A stretch of 64,000 bases of DNA from JBGSTR01 sp963707135 (GTDB lineage: Bacteria > Pseudomonadota > Gammaproteobacteria > Chromatiales > Chromatiaceae), in the NCBI GenBank assembly GCA_963707135.1, contig CAVPOY010000024.1, forward strand, positions 124,001-188,000. The letters are read 5' to 3'. Position numbers and translations under genes: made by a program. Under the pieces are notes generated by a model. It saw only the letters and a program-made list of their open reading frames with translations, did not search any database and was not told where the DNA came from. Positions 41,198 to 50,514 of this stretch are shown here, piece by piece (position 1 is the first letter of the stretch; each line of letters begins with the position of its first letter).

Positions 41198-43231
41198 ATG
41201 GACAACCCTCTCCTCAACGACAGCGGCCTGCCGCCTTTTTCGCGCATCCGGCCGGAGCACGTGGAGCCGGCTATTGACGCCCGGCTCGCCGCCTGCCGGG
41301 AGCGGATAGAACAACTTACCGGTGAGGTAGACGTACCGACCTGGGAGACCTTCGTCGAGCCGCTCGAGGAGATCGACGACACCCTGAACCGCACCTGGTC
41401 GCCGGTCGGGCACCTCAACGGCGTGCTCAATAGCGACGAGCTGCGCGCCGCCTACAACGCGTGCCTTCCCAAGCTGACAGAATACGGAACCGAGCTGGGA
41501 CACAACGAGGCGCTGTTCCGCGGCTACCGGGCGGCCGCGTCCCAGGAGCATTTGGACCCCGCTCAGCGCAAGCTCCTGGAGAACGCCCTGCGGGACTTCC
41601 ATCTCTCAGGCGTCGACCTTCCGGCCGAAAAAAAGGCCCGCTTCAAGGCCATCAGTCAGGAGCTTTCGCAGCTGGCGAGCCGCTATTCCGAGAATCTGCT
41701 GGACGCGACCAATGCCTGGAGCAAGCAGGTCACGGACCCCGCCGAGCTGACCGGCCTGCCGGAGTCGGCGCTTTCCCTGGCCCGCCAGACCGCCGAGCGG
41801 CAAGGCAAGGATGGCTGGCTGTTCACCCTCGACATGCCGTCCTACCTGCCGGTGATGACCTACGCCGACAACCGGGAACTGCGGTTCGAGATGTACCGCG
41901 CGTACGGGACCCGCGCCTCGGATCAGGGGCCCTGCGCGGGAGAATGGGACAACTGCGAGGCCATGGAGCGCATCCTGGCGCTACGCCACGAGCAGGCGCG
42001 GCTCCTGGGATTCGCGAGCTATGCCGAGCGCTCGCTGGCGACCAAGATGGCACGCTCGGCGGAGGATGTCCTCGCCTTCCTGAGCGACCTGGCCGAACGG
42101 GCGCTGCCGCAGGCGCGCCAAGAGCTCGCCGAGGTCGAGGCGTTCGCCCGCGAGGAGCACGGCATGGACGCGCTCGAGCCTTGGGACCTGGCCTACTATT
42201 CGGAGAAACTGCGCCAGCACCGCTACCAGATCAGCCAGGAGGAGCTTCGGCCCTACTTCCCGGTCTCCCGCGTGCTGACCGGGCTCTTCGGCGTCACGGA
42301 GAGGTTGTTCGGGGTGACCGTCCGGGAGGCGGAAGGATTCGAAACCTACCACCCGGACGTGCGCTTCTTCGAGATCCGCGACGGCGGCTCCGGGGCCTTG
42401 CGCGGCCAGTTCTATCTCGACCCGTTCGCGCGCGCCAACAAGCGCGGCGGGGCCTGGATGGATGTCTGTACCAATCGGCTCCATACCGCGCGCTGCGACC
42501 AGATCCCGGCCGCCTACCTGGTCTGCAATTTCACGCCCCCGGTCGGCGACAGGCCGTCGCTGCTGACCCACGACGAGGTCCAGACCCTGTTCCACGAGTT
42601 CGGCCACGGCCTGCACCACATGCTGACCCGGGTCGACTACCCGGCCGTGGCGGGCATCAACGGCGTCCCCTGGGACGCGGTCGAGCTGCCGAGCCAGTTC
42701 ATGGAGAACTGGTGCTGGGAGCGGGCATCGCTGGACCTGTTCGCGGCCCACTGGGAGACCGGCGAGCCCATACCGGAGGCGCTCTACGAGCGCATGACGG
42801 CCGCCAAGAACTTCCAGTCGGCGATGCAGATGGTGCGTCAGCTGGAGTTCGCGCTGTTCGACTTCCGCATCCACCAGGAATACGACCCGGAGCGGGGCGG
42901 CCGCATCTACGAGATCCTGGAAGAGGTCCGCGATCGGGTCGCCGTGGTCCGCCCCCCGGCGTTCAACCGCTTCGCCCACGGTTTCTCGCACATCTTCGCG
43001 GGCGGCTACGCGGCCGGGTACTACAGCTACAAGTGGGCCGAGGTGCTGTCCGCGGACGCCTTCTCGCTGTTCGAGGAAAGCGGCGTGTTCGATGCCGAGA
43101 GCGGTGCCGCATTCCGGACCAAGATTCTCGAGAAGGGCGGCTCGGCCGACGCCATGACCCTGTACGTGGACTTCCGCGGGCGCGAGCCCACGGTCGACGC
43201 CCTGCTGCGACACTCGGGGATCGCGGCCTGA
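41198..43231 (+). CDS. prlC: Oligopeptidase A (M3 metallopeptidase)
   Basis: Cytoplasmic zinc endopeptidase that degrades signal peptides and other short peptides. The 677-residue length fits PrlC. The zinc site is LFHEFGHGLHHMLTRVD near residue 468, with the third ligand Glu in VELPSQFMENW, and the substrate-binding YAAGYYSYKWAEVLSADAF segment near the C-terminus. The start MDNPLLND follows AAGGT; an earlier ATG would add a non-conserved leader. Confidence 0.94.
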   Translation: MDNPLLNDSGLPPFSRIRPEHVEPAIDARLAACRERIEQLTGEVDVPTWETFVEPLEEIDDTLNRTWSPVGHLNGVLNSDELRAAYNACLPKLTEYGTELGHNEALFRGYRAAASQEHLDPAQRKLLENALRDFHLSGVDLPAEKKARFKAISQELSQLASRYSENLLDATNAWSKQVTDPAELTGLPESALSLARQTAERQGKDGWLFTLDMPSYLPVMTYADNRELRFEMYRAYGTRASDQGPCAGEWDNCEAMERILALRHEQARLLGFASYAERSLATKMARSAEDVLAFLSDLAERALPQARQELAEVEAFAREEHGMDALEPWDLAYYSEKLRQHRYQISQEELRPYFPVSRVLTGLFGVTERLFGVTVREAEGFETYHPDVRFFEIRDGGSGALRGQFYLDPFARANKRGGAWMDVCTNRLHTARCDQIPAAYLVCNFTPPVGDRPSLLTHDEVQTLFHEFGHGLHHMLTRVDYPAVAGINGVPWDAVELPSQFMENWCWERASLDLFAAHWETGEPIPEALYERMTAAKNFQSAMQMVRQLEFALFDFRIHQEYDPERGGRIYEILEEVRDRVAVVRPPAFNRFAHGFSHIFAGGYAAGYYSYKWAEVLSADAFSLFEESGVFDAESGAAFRTKILEKGGSADAMTLYVDFRGREPTVDALLRHSGIAA

Positions 43232-43276
43232 CGCCGCCCCGTCAGACGCGGCCGCCGCCCGACTGGAGCCCGACCC

Positions 43277-44758
43277 TTGAAATACGCCGACCTGCGTGAC
43301 TTCATCGACCAACTGGAGGCGCGTGGCGAGCTCAAGCGGGTCGCGGTCGAGGTCGACCCCTACCTGGAGATCACCGAGATCTGCGACCGCACCCTGCGCG
43401 CGGGCGGTCCGGCGCTGCTGTTCGAGCGCCCGAGGGGGTCGCGGGTGCCCCTGCTCGGCAACCTGTTCGGGACGCCGCGACGCGTCGCGCTCGGCATGGG
43501 CGAGGAGTCGGTCGAGGCGCTGCGGGAAGTCGGCGAGCTGCTCGCATTCCTGAAGCAGCCGGACCCGCCTAAGGGCATCCGGGAGGCCTGGGAAACGCTG
43601 CCCGTATTCAAGCGGGTGCTGGACATGGCGCCGAAGGTCCGCCGCAACCCGCCCTGTCAGGAGGTCGTGCAGGAAGGTGAGCAGGTCGATCTCGGCCGAT
43701 TACCCATTCAGCACTGCTGGCCCGGCGATGCGGCACCCTTGATCACCTGGGGCCTGGTGGTGACCAAGGGTCCGGAGAAGCCGCGCCAGAACCTCGGGAT
43801 CTATCGGATGCAGGTGCTGGGCAGGAACCGGGTCATCATGCGCTGGCTCGCGCACCGCGGCGGTGCGCTCGACTTCCGAGACTGGCAGCGGACCCATCCG
43901 GGGCAGCCGTTCCCGGTAGCGGTGGCCCTCGGCGCCGACCCGGCGACCATTCTCGGTGCGGTGACCCCGATACCGGACTCGTTGTCCGAATATGCCTTCG
44001 CCGGGCTGCTCCGGGGTAGCCGCACCGAGCTCGCGGACTGCCGGGGCCTGGACCTGCAGGTGCCTGCCCGGGCCGAGATCGTGCTGGAAGGACACATTCA
44101 AGCAAATGACGCGGCCCCCGAGGGGCCCTTTGGCGATCACACCGGATACTACAACGAGGTCGACACCTTTCCGGTGCTGACCATCGAGCGTATGACCCAC
44201 CGGCGCGACCCGATCTATCACAGCACCTACACCGGCCGCCCGCCGGACGAGCCGGCCATCCTGGGCGTCGCGCTGAACGAGGTGTTCGTGCCGATCCTGC
44301 GCAAGCAGTTCCCCGAGATCTGCGACTTCTATCTGCCGCCCGAGGGCTGCTCCTACCGGCTCGCGGTCGTCAGCATGAAGAAGGAGTACCCCGGGCACGC
44401 CAAACGGGTGATGCTCGGCGTCTGGTCCTTCCTTCGCCAGTTCATGTACACCAAGTTCGTCATCGTCGTAGACGACGACGTGAATGCCCGAGACTGGACG
44501 GATGTGATCTGGGCCATGACCACGCGCATGGACCCCGCCCGCGACACCCTGATGGTGGAGCGCACGCCGATCGACTATCTGGATTTCGCCTCGCCGGTCT
44601 CGGGGCTCGGCTCCAAGATCGGGTTCGACGCGACCAACAAGTGGCCGGGTGAGACGACCCGCGAATGGGGGCGCCCGATCCGGATGGACGAGGCCGTTCG
44701 CGCGCGCGTGGACCAGCTCTGGGGGAGCTTGGGTATCGAGCTGCCGACGGAGCGCTAG
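43277..44758 (+). CDS. ubiD: 3-octaprenyl-4-hydroxybenzoate decarboxylase
   Basis: Decarboxylates the polyprenyl-hydroxybenzoate intermediate of ubiquinone using prenylated FMN. The 493 residues carry the family start MKYADLRDFIDQLEARGELK, the prFMN/metal-binding region NLGIYRMQVLGRNRVIMRWL, the catalytic Glu region (EGPFGDHTGYYN), and VVDDDVNARDWTDVIWAMTT. It follows prlC by 46 bp on the same strand. A ferredoxin-flavin reductase that could serve the same pathway is encoded 4 kb away. Confidence 0.95.
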   Translation: MKYADLRDFIDQLEARGELKRVAVEVDPYLEITEICDRTLRAGGPALLFERPRGSRVPLLGNLFGTPRRVALGMGEESVEALREVGELLAFLKQPDPPKGIREAWETLPVFKRVLDMAPKVRRNPPCQEVVQEGEQVDLGRLPIQHCWPGDAAPLITWGLVVTKGPEKPRQNLGIYRMQVLGRNRVIMRWLAHRGGALDFRDWQRTHPGQPFPVAVALGADPATILGAVTPIPDSLSEYAFAGLLRGSRTELADCRGLDLQVPARAEIVLEGHIQANDAAPEGPFGDHTGYYNEVDTFPVLTIERMTHRRDPIYHSTYTGRPPDEPAILGVALNEVFVPILRKQFPEICDFYLPPEGCSYRLAVVSMKKEYPGHAKRVMLGVWSFLRQFMYTKFVIVVDDDVNARDWTDVIWAMTTRMDPARDTLMVERTPIDYLDFASPVSGLGSKIGFDATNKWPGETTREWGRPIRMDEAVRARVDQLWGSLGIELPTER

Positions 44759-44879
44759 CCCACGCGCACGGACCTCACGGCGGCCGCCCAGACGACGCTC
44801 GGCCGCTCGTTGAGCCCCCTAAGATCCCGACGCTTGTGGGCGGCCGCGATGGGCCGCCCTAACGGGCAGAAAGCTCCGC

Positions 44880-45146
44880 CTAGTAGCGTCTCGGGGGACG
44901 CTCGGCGCGCGGGCGCGCCTCGTTCACCGTGAGCTTGCGTCCCTGGAACAGGGTCTCATTGAGCTCCTTGATGGCCTCGTTCGCCTCTGAACTGCTCGGC
45001 ATGTCTACGAAACCGAACCCCTTGGACTGGCCGGAGAACTTGTCCTTGATGACCTCGGCGCTCGCAAGCTCTCCATGCTGAGAGAAAAGCTCCCGCAAGT
45101 CGTCATCGGTGACGTTGTACGACAGGTTGCCTACGTAGATCCTCAT
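44880..45146 (-). CDS. Single-RRM RNA-binding protein
   Basis: An 88-residue RNA-recognition-motif protein. RNP2 (IYVGNL) is at residues 3-8 and RNP1 (KGFGFVDM) near residue 42, with an Arg-rich tail (ARPRAERPPRRY). Such proteins are frequent in cyanobacteria and many proteobacteria, often cold-induced, and bind single-stranded RNA. It is monocistronic. Confidence 0.93.
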   Translation of the reverse strand: MRIYVGNLSYNVTDDDLRELFSQHGELASAEVIKDKFSGQSKGFGFVDMPSSSEANEAIKELNETLFQGRKLTVNEARPRAERPPRRY

Positions 45147-45584
45147 CGCTCTCTATCTCACGCTCGTGTGCGTTGATCGGAACGAGACCGCCTGGCAGCA
45201 AACGCACAAGTCAGCCCGGCAGCAATCGATAAACTGGCCCAGCGCCGCAAGGTCCAAGCCTTCGGGACGCCCGAGCACGGCCGGTCGCACAGCACAAGAC
45301 ACGCGAGGATCGCGGGCCACGGGACGGGGACAAGTGCAGGGGGAGATCGGCCAAGCCCGATGCGCGGCATGGCCGCCGGTCGGCGCTCGGGCAGGTTCGG
45401 GTCCCAAAGCGAGCCCCCGGATCAGCTCCGGAGATGCGATGACGCGTGTTCTGGCTTCAGCGATTCAGGACCCTGGCAATGCCCGTGAGGGACTCACCGG
45501 CGAACTTAGTTGATCGCCTAAGGGGCGTCAACCCGACCGCTGCAGCAAAGGCGGGCAAAAAGAGGCCCTGGGGGAGAAGGAGCG
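45147..45584. other. Intergenic region between the RRM and metal-permease genes
   Basis: About 440 bp. Open frames on both strands lack family features and ribosome-binding sites. The part next to 45147 should hold the promoter of the RRM gene. I recognise no known RNA or repeat. Confidence 0.4.
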
Positions 45585-46817
45585 CTAGTTGGTCTCGCCG
45601 ACGCTAAACCCGGCCTTCTGCACCGCGGCCACCAGTGCGCTGACGTCCAGGTGATCGCCCCGCACCCGTACCAGCCCGGAGCTCAGCTCGGGGGACGCCT
45701 CTTCGACCGCATCGCACCCCTCCAGGGCACGCTTCACGCTGGCGACGCAGTGCTGGCAGGACATGCCCTCGACCCGCAGCATCAGGTCCGCACCCGCGTT
45801 GTCGGGCGCCGCGAATCGCCCGCGGAGACGACGCAGCGACAGCATGATCATCAGCGAGATCAGTATCAGCGCGCTTGAGTTACCGAGCCAGTCCGCTCCG
45901 TGGTCGTGTCCTTGGTGAGCGGCATGGGTGGCACCCGTAACCAGCAGATTTTCAAACAACAGGCCAAACAGGATGCTCATAGACACGACCGTGCCAAGGT
46001 AGATCGCCAGGATGCGCCCGCCCAGCGCCCGATAAACGGCGCCCAGCGTCGCCACGTTGGTCGCCGGACCGGCCATCAGGAACACCAGGGCCGAACCCGT
46101 CGGAAGACCCGATGCGATCAGCGATGCCGCAATCGGAACCGACCCCGTGGTGCAGACGTAAAGCGGCAGCGAGATCGCGAGAACCACCAGCATGCCCAGC
46201 AGGCCCTGGGACCAGGCCTGCGAGGCGAAGTAGTCCGCCGGCAGCAGCGTGGCGATCAGGGCTGCGACCACGACACCGGCGAGAATCCAGAGATCGATGG
46301 CGCCGAGCAGATCGAGCACCGCATAGCTCAGCACCGACCGGACGCCGCGCTCGCGCTCCCGTCCCGCGGCGTCACTCTCGCCGGCGGACGTCGCGGGATC
46401 CGGCTCGGTCAGCCGGTTGGCGAGCGCGCCGCCGACCAACCCGGTGACGAAGGCGGCGATCAGCTTGAACAGTGCGAAGGGCCAGCCGAGGAACGCCGCG
46501 CTGACCAGGATCGAGTCAACGCCGGTCTGCGGCGTGCTGATCATGAAGGCCGTTGTCGCCCCTTTCGAGGCACCCTCGTTGCGCAGGCCCAGCGCGGTCG
46601 GAATCACGCCGCACGAGCACAGGGGCAGCGGCACGCCGATCAGGGATGCCCGGGTGACGCTGCGCAGATCGGGCCGACTGAGCCCGCGGTGGATGAATCC
46701 GGTGGGCAGATAGACATGCATCAGGCCCGCGATCAGCAGGCCCAAAAGCAGCGAGGGCGACAGGTCCAGCAGCACCTGCCAGAGGGAATCGAGAAAGAGG
46801 GAGAGTACTTCGGTCAT
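45585..46817 (-). CDS. SO_0444-type Cu/Zn permease with HMA domain
   Basis: A 410-residue membrane permease. The conserved PLPLCSCGVIPTALGLRNEG motif (CSCG near residue 70) and MISTPQTGVDS are typical of DUF318/SO_0444 metal-efflux permeases. About ten helices are present, with a cytosolic or periplasmic His-rich stretch (THAAHQGHDHG). A C-terminal heavy-metal-associated domain carries the metal-binding C-x-x-C in EGMSCQHCVASVKRALEG. Likely exports Cu or Zn. The start MTEVLSLF is chosen over an ATG 18 bp upstream. Confidence 0.85.
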   Translation of the reverse strand: MTEVLSLFLDSLWQVLLDLSPSLLLGLLIAGLMHVYLPTGFIHRGLSRPDLRSVTRASLIGVPLPLCSCGVIPTALGLRNEGASKGATTAFMISTPQTGVDSILVSAAFLGWPFALFKLIAAFVTGLVGGALANRLTEPDPATSAGESDAAGRERERGVRSVLSYAVLDLLGAIDLWILAGVVVAALIATLLPADYFASQAWSQGLLGMLVVLAISLPLYVCTTGSVPIAASLIASGLPTGSALVFLMAGPATNVATLGAVYRALGGRILAIYLGTVVSMSILFGLLFENLLVTGATHAAHQGHDHGADWLGNSSALILISLMIMLSLRRLRGRFAAPDNAGADLMLRVEGMSCQHCVASVKRALEGCDAVEEASPELSSGLVRVRGDHLDVSALVAAVQKAGFSVGETN

Positions 46818-46903
46818 CCGAGGGCCCGAGACCACGAAGCGTTACCCCGCTCTACCCCGAAAGCCGCGCGGCGGCCCCTATCCAGTGGGGACCGCCGCGT
46901 CGC

Positions 46904-47134
46904 TTATTGGAAGCTACCGCGCTGGTGCTCGTCGTAGAGCACGCCGCCGAGTGCGCCGACACCGGCGCCGATAAGCGCGCCCCTACCCGCGTTCGCGCTA
47001 AACGAACCGATGATCGCCCCCGTCGCCGCACCCATGGCGGTCCCGCTAGCGGTACGGGAACGGGAGGTGGTGCCGCAACCGACCACGGTCATGGCCACGG
47101 CGGCCGCAAGCAGGGGTATCGCGATGGTCTTCAT
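46904..47134 (-). CDS. Small glycine-zipper lipoprotein
   Basis: A 76-residue protein with a lipoprotein signal (LLAAAVAMTVVGC, lipobox VVGC, lipidated Cys at residue 20) and a glycine-zipper segment (GTAMGAATGAIIGSFSANAG, GALIGAGVGALGG). Proteins of this YMGG/OmpA-like type insert in the outer membrane or affect its stability. The function is unknown. Confidence 0.85.
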   Translation of the reverse strand: MKTIAIPLLAAAVAMTVVGCGTTSRSRTASGTAMGAATGAIIGSFSANAGRGALIGAGVGALGGVLYDEHQRGSFQ

Positions 47135-47209
47135 GTCACTAATCTCCGCTTTACTGGATCTTGTTGGGTCTGTTGCCAGCCTCGGAGGAGCCTCCGCTGG
47201 CAGAGTGGG

Positions 47210-47608
47210 TCATTTACAGGGGTACGTCTCGGCGAGCGCGCGTGTGAGGCCCACCACCGGCAGTTCACCCATGAGCTTGGCGTTGCCCGCGTTCTTCTTG
47301 CCCCAGGCCACGAAGACGCCGGTCGCATCGGCGATGGTGGTGGTACCTGGATAGCAGATCAGGCGCTTCATCTTCTTTCGGTCGCTGACCGCATCGTGGT
47401 ACTGGACGCTCGCCTCGACGAAGGCGCGGCAGGCAAGCTGTGCCTCAACGACGCCCTCACCCTCGCCCTCGGCCGAGCAGACCTGAAACAGATTCTCGGT
47501 GGTATCGAACTTGAAATCGCTCTCGTCCAACGCCAAGGCGGGCGTCGTGAGCGCGGAGCTGGCCAGCAGCGCCCCGGCCATGACCGCATATCGGCTGTAT
47601 CGTCTCAT
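47210..47608 (-). CDS. Rap1a/Tai-like exported protein
   Basis: A 132-residue exported protein resembling the Rap1a/Tai family. A signal peptide (YAVMAGALLASSALTTPALA) is followed by cysteine-containing blocks (NLFQVCSAEG, AQLACRAFVEA, LICYPG, ETYPCK). Members neutralise type VI amidase effectors in Serratia, but many homologues occur without any effector, as here, so an immunity role is not implied. The start MRRYSRYAV leads directly into the signal peptide. Confidence 0.75.
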   Translation of the reverse strand: MRRYSRYAVMAGALLASSALTTPALALDESDFKFDTTENLFQVCSAEGEGEGVVEAQLACRAFVEASVQYHDAVSDRKKMKRLICYPGTTTIADATGVFVAWGKKNAGNAKLMGELPVVGLTRALAETYPCK

Positions 47609-47747
47609 CTCGGAAGTGCTCCTTCGGCAGATAGTTTGAGGTTGAACAACGGGATACGAAGAAATCAACGGAGAGCGGCCGGCGCCGTGGTGGGCATCAC
47701 CCCACGCCGCGGCGAAGAGGCACGAACGGTCGCACCGAACCTCGCGA

Positions 47748-48665
47748 TCAACACCCGGGTTGCCCCGGCGGCGCGCTCCGGCGGCGGAGTATATCCCCCA
47801 ACCCGTCCGCCAGGGTAGGAAAGCGGACCGCGACGCCCAGATCTTCGACCAGCCGGCGATTCGAAAGCCGGCGGGACTCTCCCAAGTACGACAACATGCC
47901 CTCGGAGATCTGCCCGAGGGCCTCGGCCATCGGGATCAGCGGCGGGCGGGGAAGTCCGGCGGCATCGGCGACCGCCAGAAAATAATCCGTCATGGTGCTC
48001 GGACTGCCGTCGCAGGCATTGTATACCGCGCCGCTCGCCCCCCGGTCCATCGCCGCGATGCAGGCGCTCACGAGGTCATCCACGTGGATTCGGTTCGAGA
48101 AGGGCGACTCCTCGGGCCGCACCAGCGGCAGACCGCGACGAATCCGCTCCAATGGCAACCGATCGGGGCCATAGATCCCCGCCACGCGCAGGATCACGAG
48201 CTCCGAGCCTGACTCGAGGCTCCAGCGGCGCAGGGTCTGCTCCGCGTCCCAGCGTCGGCGGGCGCGATCCACCGCGGGCCTGGCCGGCCAGGTCTCGTCG
48301 ACCCAGGCCCCGCGGCAATCGCCGTAGACACCGGTCGTGCTTATGTAGACCAAACGGCTCGGGTCGCCGGCGCGGGCGAATGCGGCCACCAGTCGGCGGG
48401 TGTGAAGGTCCTCGATGCCCCCGCTCGGAGGCGGCGCCAAGTGGAATACACGCGCGCCGGACAGCGGCAATTCCGACAGGTCGTCGCCGGCCAGATCGAG
48501 CCGCCGCGAGGGAACTCCCGCGGCGGCGAGTCGGGCGCTGCCCTCCTCGCCGCGCACGAGCCCGGTGACCGGCTCGCCGCGGTCCAGGTATTGGCGCGCA
48601 AGACGTGTGCCCACATATCCGCAGCCTAAGATCAGCATTGACGCCGGATTCGTCATTTGCTCCAT
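47748..48665 (-). CDS. NAD(P)-dependent epimerase/dehydratase-like protein
   Basis: A roughly 305-residue extended SDR of the YeeZ type. The nucleotide-binding motif ILGCGYVGTRLARQYLDRGE is at the N-terminus, then VYISTTGVYGDCRGAWVDE, LRVAGIYGPDRLP and NRIHVDDLVSACIAAM. The active-site Tyr of classical epimerases is not evident in a YxxxK context (RRRWDAEQTLRRW replaces it), so catalysis is uncertain. Two starts three codons apart (MEQ and MTN) are possible. It is divergent from the reductase gene. Confidence 0.8.
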   Translation of the reverse strand: MEQMTNPASMLILGCGYVGTRLARQYLDRGEPVTGLVRGEEGSARLAAAGVPSRRLDLAGDDLSELPLSGARVFHLAPPPSGGIEDLHTRRLVAAFARAGDPSRLVYISTTGVYGDCRGAWVDETWPARPAVDRARRRWDAEQTLRRWSLESGSELVILRVAGIYGPDRLPLERIRRGLPLVRPEESPFSNRIHVDDLVSACIAAMDRGASGAVYNACDGSPSTMTDYFLAVADAAGLPRPPLIPMAEALGQISEGMLSYLGESRRLSNRRLVEDLGVAVRFPTLADGLGDILRRRSAPPGQPGC

Positions 48666-48713
48666 ACTGCCCCGCACTATCGCGGGCGGGGCACCGCGTT
48701 GGCAAGGGGTAAC

Positions 48714-49739
48714 ATGAGCTTCAAGATACGCACCGAGCCGGGCGACCACGGCTTCACGGCAGAGCCCGGCGAGACGCTGCTGACAGCGGCCCTGCGTCAA
48801 GGGATCGGTCTGCCCTACGGCTGCCGGGACGGTCAGTGCGGCAACTGTGCGGCGCTACTGCTGGAAGGGGCGGTCGATTACCCCAGTGGAAAGACCGACG
48901 CGCTCGAAGGGCGGCCGGAACGGACCTGCCTTACCTGCCAGGCCATGCCGCGGTCGGATTTGCTGATCCGAGTTAGGGAGGTCAGGAGCGCCGCCGAGAT
49001 CTCCGCACGCATCCTGCCCTGCCGGGTCGTGCGCAAGGATCAGCTCAATCACGACGTCGTGCGGCTGTATCTCAAGCTGCCCGAGCAGCAGCGACTCCAG
49101 TTCTTCGCCGGGCAGTATCTCAACTTCGTTATGCGGGACGGGCGCAAGCGGGCCTTCTCGATCGCCAACGCCCCGCACGTGGACGACTTCATCGAGCTGC
49201 ATCTGCGCCACGTGCCGGGCGGCGAGTTCACGGACTATGTCTTCGACAGCATGAAGGAGAAGACCATCCTGCGCATCGAGGCCCCGCTGGGCACCTTTTA
49301 CCTCAGGGAAGACTCGGACCGGCCGGTGATACTGATGGGCGGAGGCACCGGATTTGCGCCTCTCAAGGGTATGGTTGAGCACGCCTTCCATATCGGCATC
49401 GAGCGCCCCCTGCACCTCTACTGGGGCGTCCGCTCCCGCCGCGATCTCTACCTGCCCGACCTGCCCGAGTGCTGGGCGCGCGACCACGCCGGCTTCCGCT
49501 ACACGCCGGTGCTCTCGGAGCCGGACGCTGACTGGGGGGGGCGCCGCGGTTTCGTCCACGAGGCGGTAGTCGAGGACTACCCGGACATGAGCGGCCTGGA
49601 GGTCTACATGAGCGGCCCGCCGGTCATGGTGCATGCCGGGCGAGCGGCCTTCGAGGCCAAGGGCCTCGGCGTCGAACACATGTACTCGGACGCCTTCGAG
49701 TACGCGGCGGACGGCAAGCTCAAGGCGCACGAGGCCTAA
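48714..49739 (+). CDS. 2Fe-2S ferredoxin/FAD/NAD(P) reductase (AscD/Fre-like)
   Basis: A 341-residue electron-transfer flavoprotein. An N-terminal plant-type ferredoxin domain has CRDGQCGNCAALL and LTCQA as the 2Fe-2S ligands (residues ~37-76). The FAD-binding domain has RAFSIANAP and the NAD(P)-binding domain GGGTGFAPLKGMVEHAF. Relatives are annotated as CDP-6-deoxy-delta-3,4-glucoseen reductase, but outside deoxysugar clusters they are general reductases; the presence of ubiD nearby recalls the E. coli ubiD-fre pair. The start MSFKIRTE follows GGGG. Confidence 0.87.
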   Translation: MSFKIRTEPGDHGFTAEPGETLLTAALRQGIGLPYGCRDGQCGNCAALLLEGAVDYPSGKTDALEGRPERTCLTCQAMPRSDLLIRVREVRSAAEISARILPCRVVRKDQLNHDVVRLYLKLPEQQRLQFFAGQYLNFVMRDGRKRAFSIANAPHVDDFIELHLRHVPGGEFTDYVFDSMKEKTILRIEAPLGTFYLREDSDRPVILMGGGTGFAPLKGMVEHAFHIGIERPLHLYWGVRSRRDLYLPDLPECWARDHAGFRYTPVLSEPDADWGGRRGFVHEAVVEDYPDMSGLEVYMSGPPVMVHAGRAAFEAKGLGVEHMYSDAFEYAADGKLKAHEA

Positions 49740-49869
49740 CCGCTCGGTCCGCCCGCGTGGGCCCGGATTGCGTGGGCCAGGATTGAGCGACGTCCTTGCG
49801 GCAGCGCATCCGCGAAGGCAAACTCTCGCGGCCGTCCGACCCCGTTTCGAGGCCCGCAGGACCGAACCA

Positions 49870-50514
49870 ATGCGCCCAGCCGTTCGCGTCGCCGCCGTTG
49901 TCGCAGTCGCGCTGCTGTTGCCCGCCTGCGCGCCGTCGCGGGTCGCGTCGACCTGGGTCGAGCCCGGGCGTTCGCCGACGCCTTACCGTGATCTGGTGGT
50001 GTTTGGCGTCGCGGCCAACGAGACCGTCCGCCGAGCCTACGAGGACGGCTTCATAAGGGCCCTGCGCGACCAAGGCGCGCGAGCGCGACCGGGTTCCGGG
50101 TTGCTGCCCTCGGGCGGTCTGGGTGGTACCGACTCGGTCGTGAAGGCGGTCGGACTTTCGGGTGCCGACGCCGTGATCGTCACCCACCTGATCGGCGAAC
50201 GGGCCGATGCCACGAAGTCGAACGCGCCCCCGGGCACCTATGTGGTGCCCGGCAGCTACCGCAACCTCTCGCCCTACTATGCGCGGGTCTACGAGGACGT
50301 CACCGACCCCGGCTACTACGCGAGCTTCCGGTCGCTGCGCCTGCAGACGAACCTCTACGACGCGCGCCGCGGCGCCCTGGTCTGGTCCTCCCGCTCGGAT
50401 ATCCTTGACCCCAGCTCGGAGCAGACCACGATCAGCGAGATCATCACCGCCGTGACCGCCGAGATGGCGCGCGCCGGCTTCCTGCCGCCGCCGCGGCCCG
50501 GTGTCGCGCCCTAG
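49870..50514 (+). CDS. DUF4136-like lipoprotein
   Basis: A 214-residue protein with a lipoprotein signal (VVAVALLLPACAPS, lipidated Cys near residue 19) and a start of the mature part ASTWVEPGRSPTPYRDLVVF that resembles DUF4136 proteins. The rest is a mixed alpha/beta domain (GADAVIVTHLIG, LQTNLYDARRGALVWSSRSD). Probably anchored in the outer membrane; function unknown. The start ATG has AGGA 6 nt upstream. It converges on hemD with overlapping ends. Confidence 0.75.
   Translation: MRPAVRVAAVVAVALLLPACAPSRVASTWVEPGRSPTPYRDLVVFGVAANETVRRAYEDGFIRALRDQGARARPGSGLLPSGGLGGTDSVVKAVGLSGADAVIVTHLIGERADATKSNAPPGTYVVPGSYRNLSPYYARVYEDVTDPGYYASFRSLRLQTNLYDARRGALVWSSRSDILDPSSEQTTISEIITAVTAEMARAGFLPPPRPGVAP

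Noticed and set aside
41981..43312. A 443-residue open frame antisense to prlC
   Set aside because: Shadow of a conserved metallopeptidase gene; no independent coding evidence.
47210..47608. Type VI secretion immunity gene
   Set aside because: The family resemblance is to Rap1a/Tai, but no effector or secretion gene is nearby and such homologues often occur alone.
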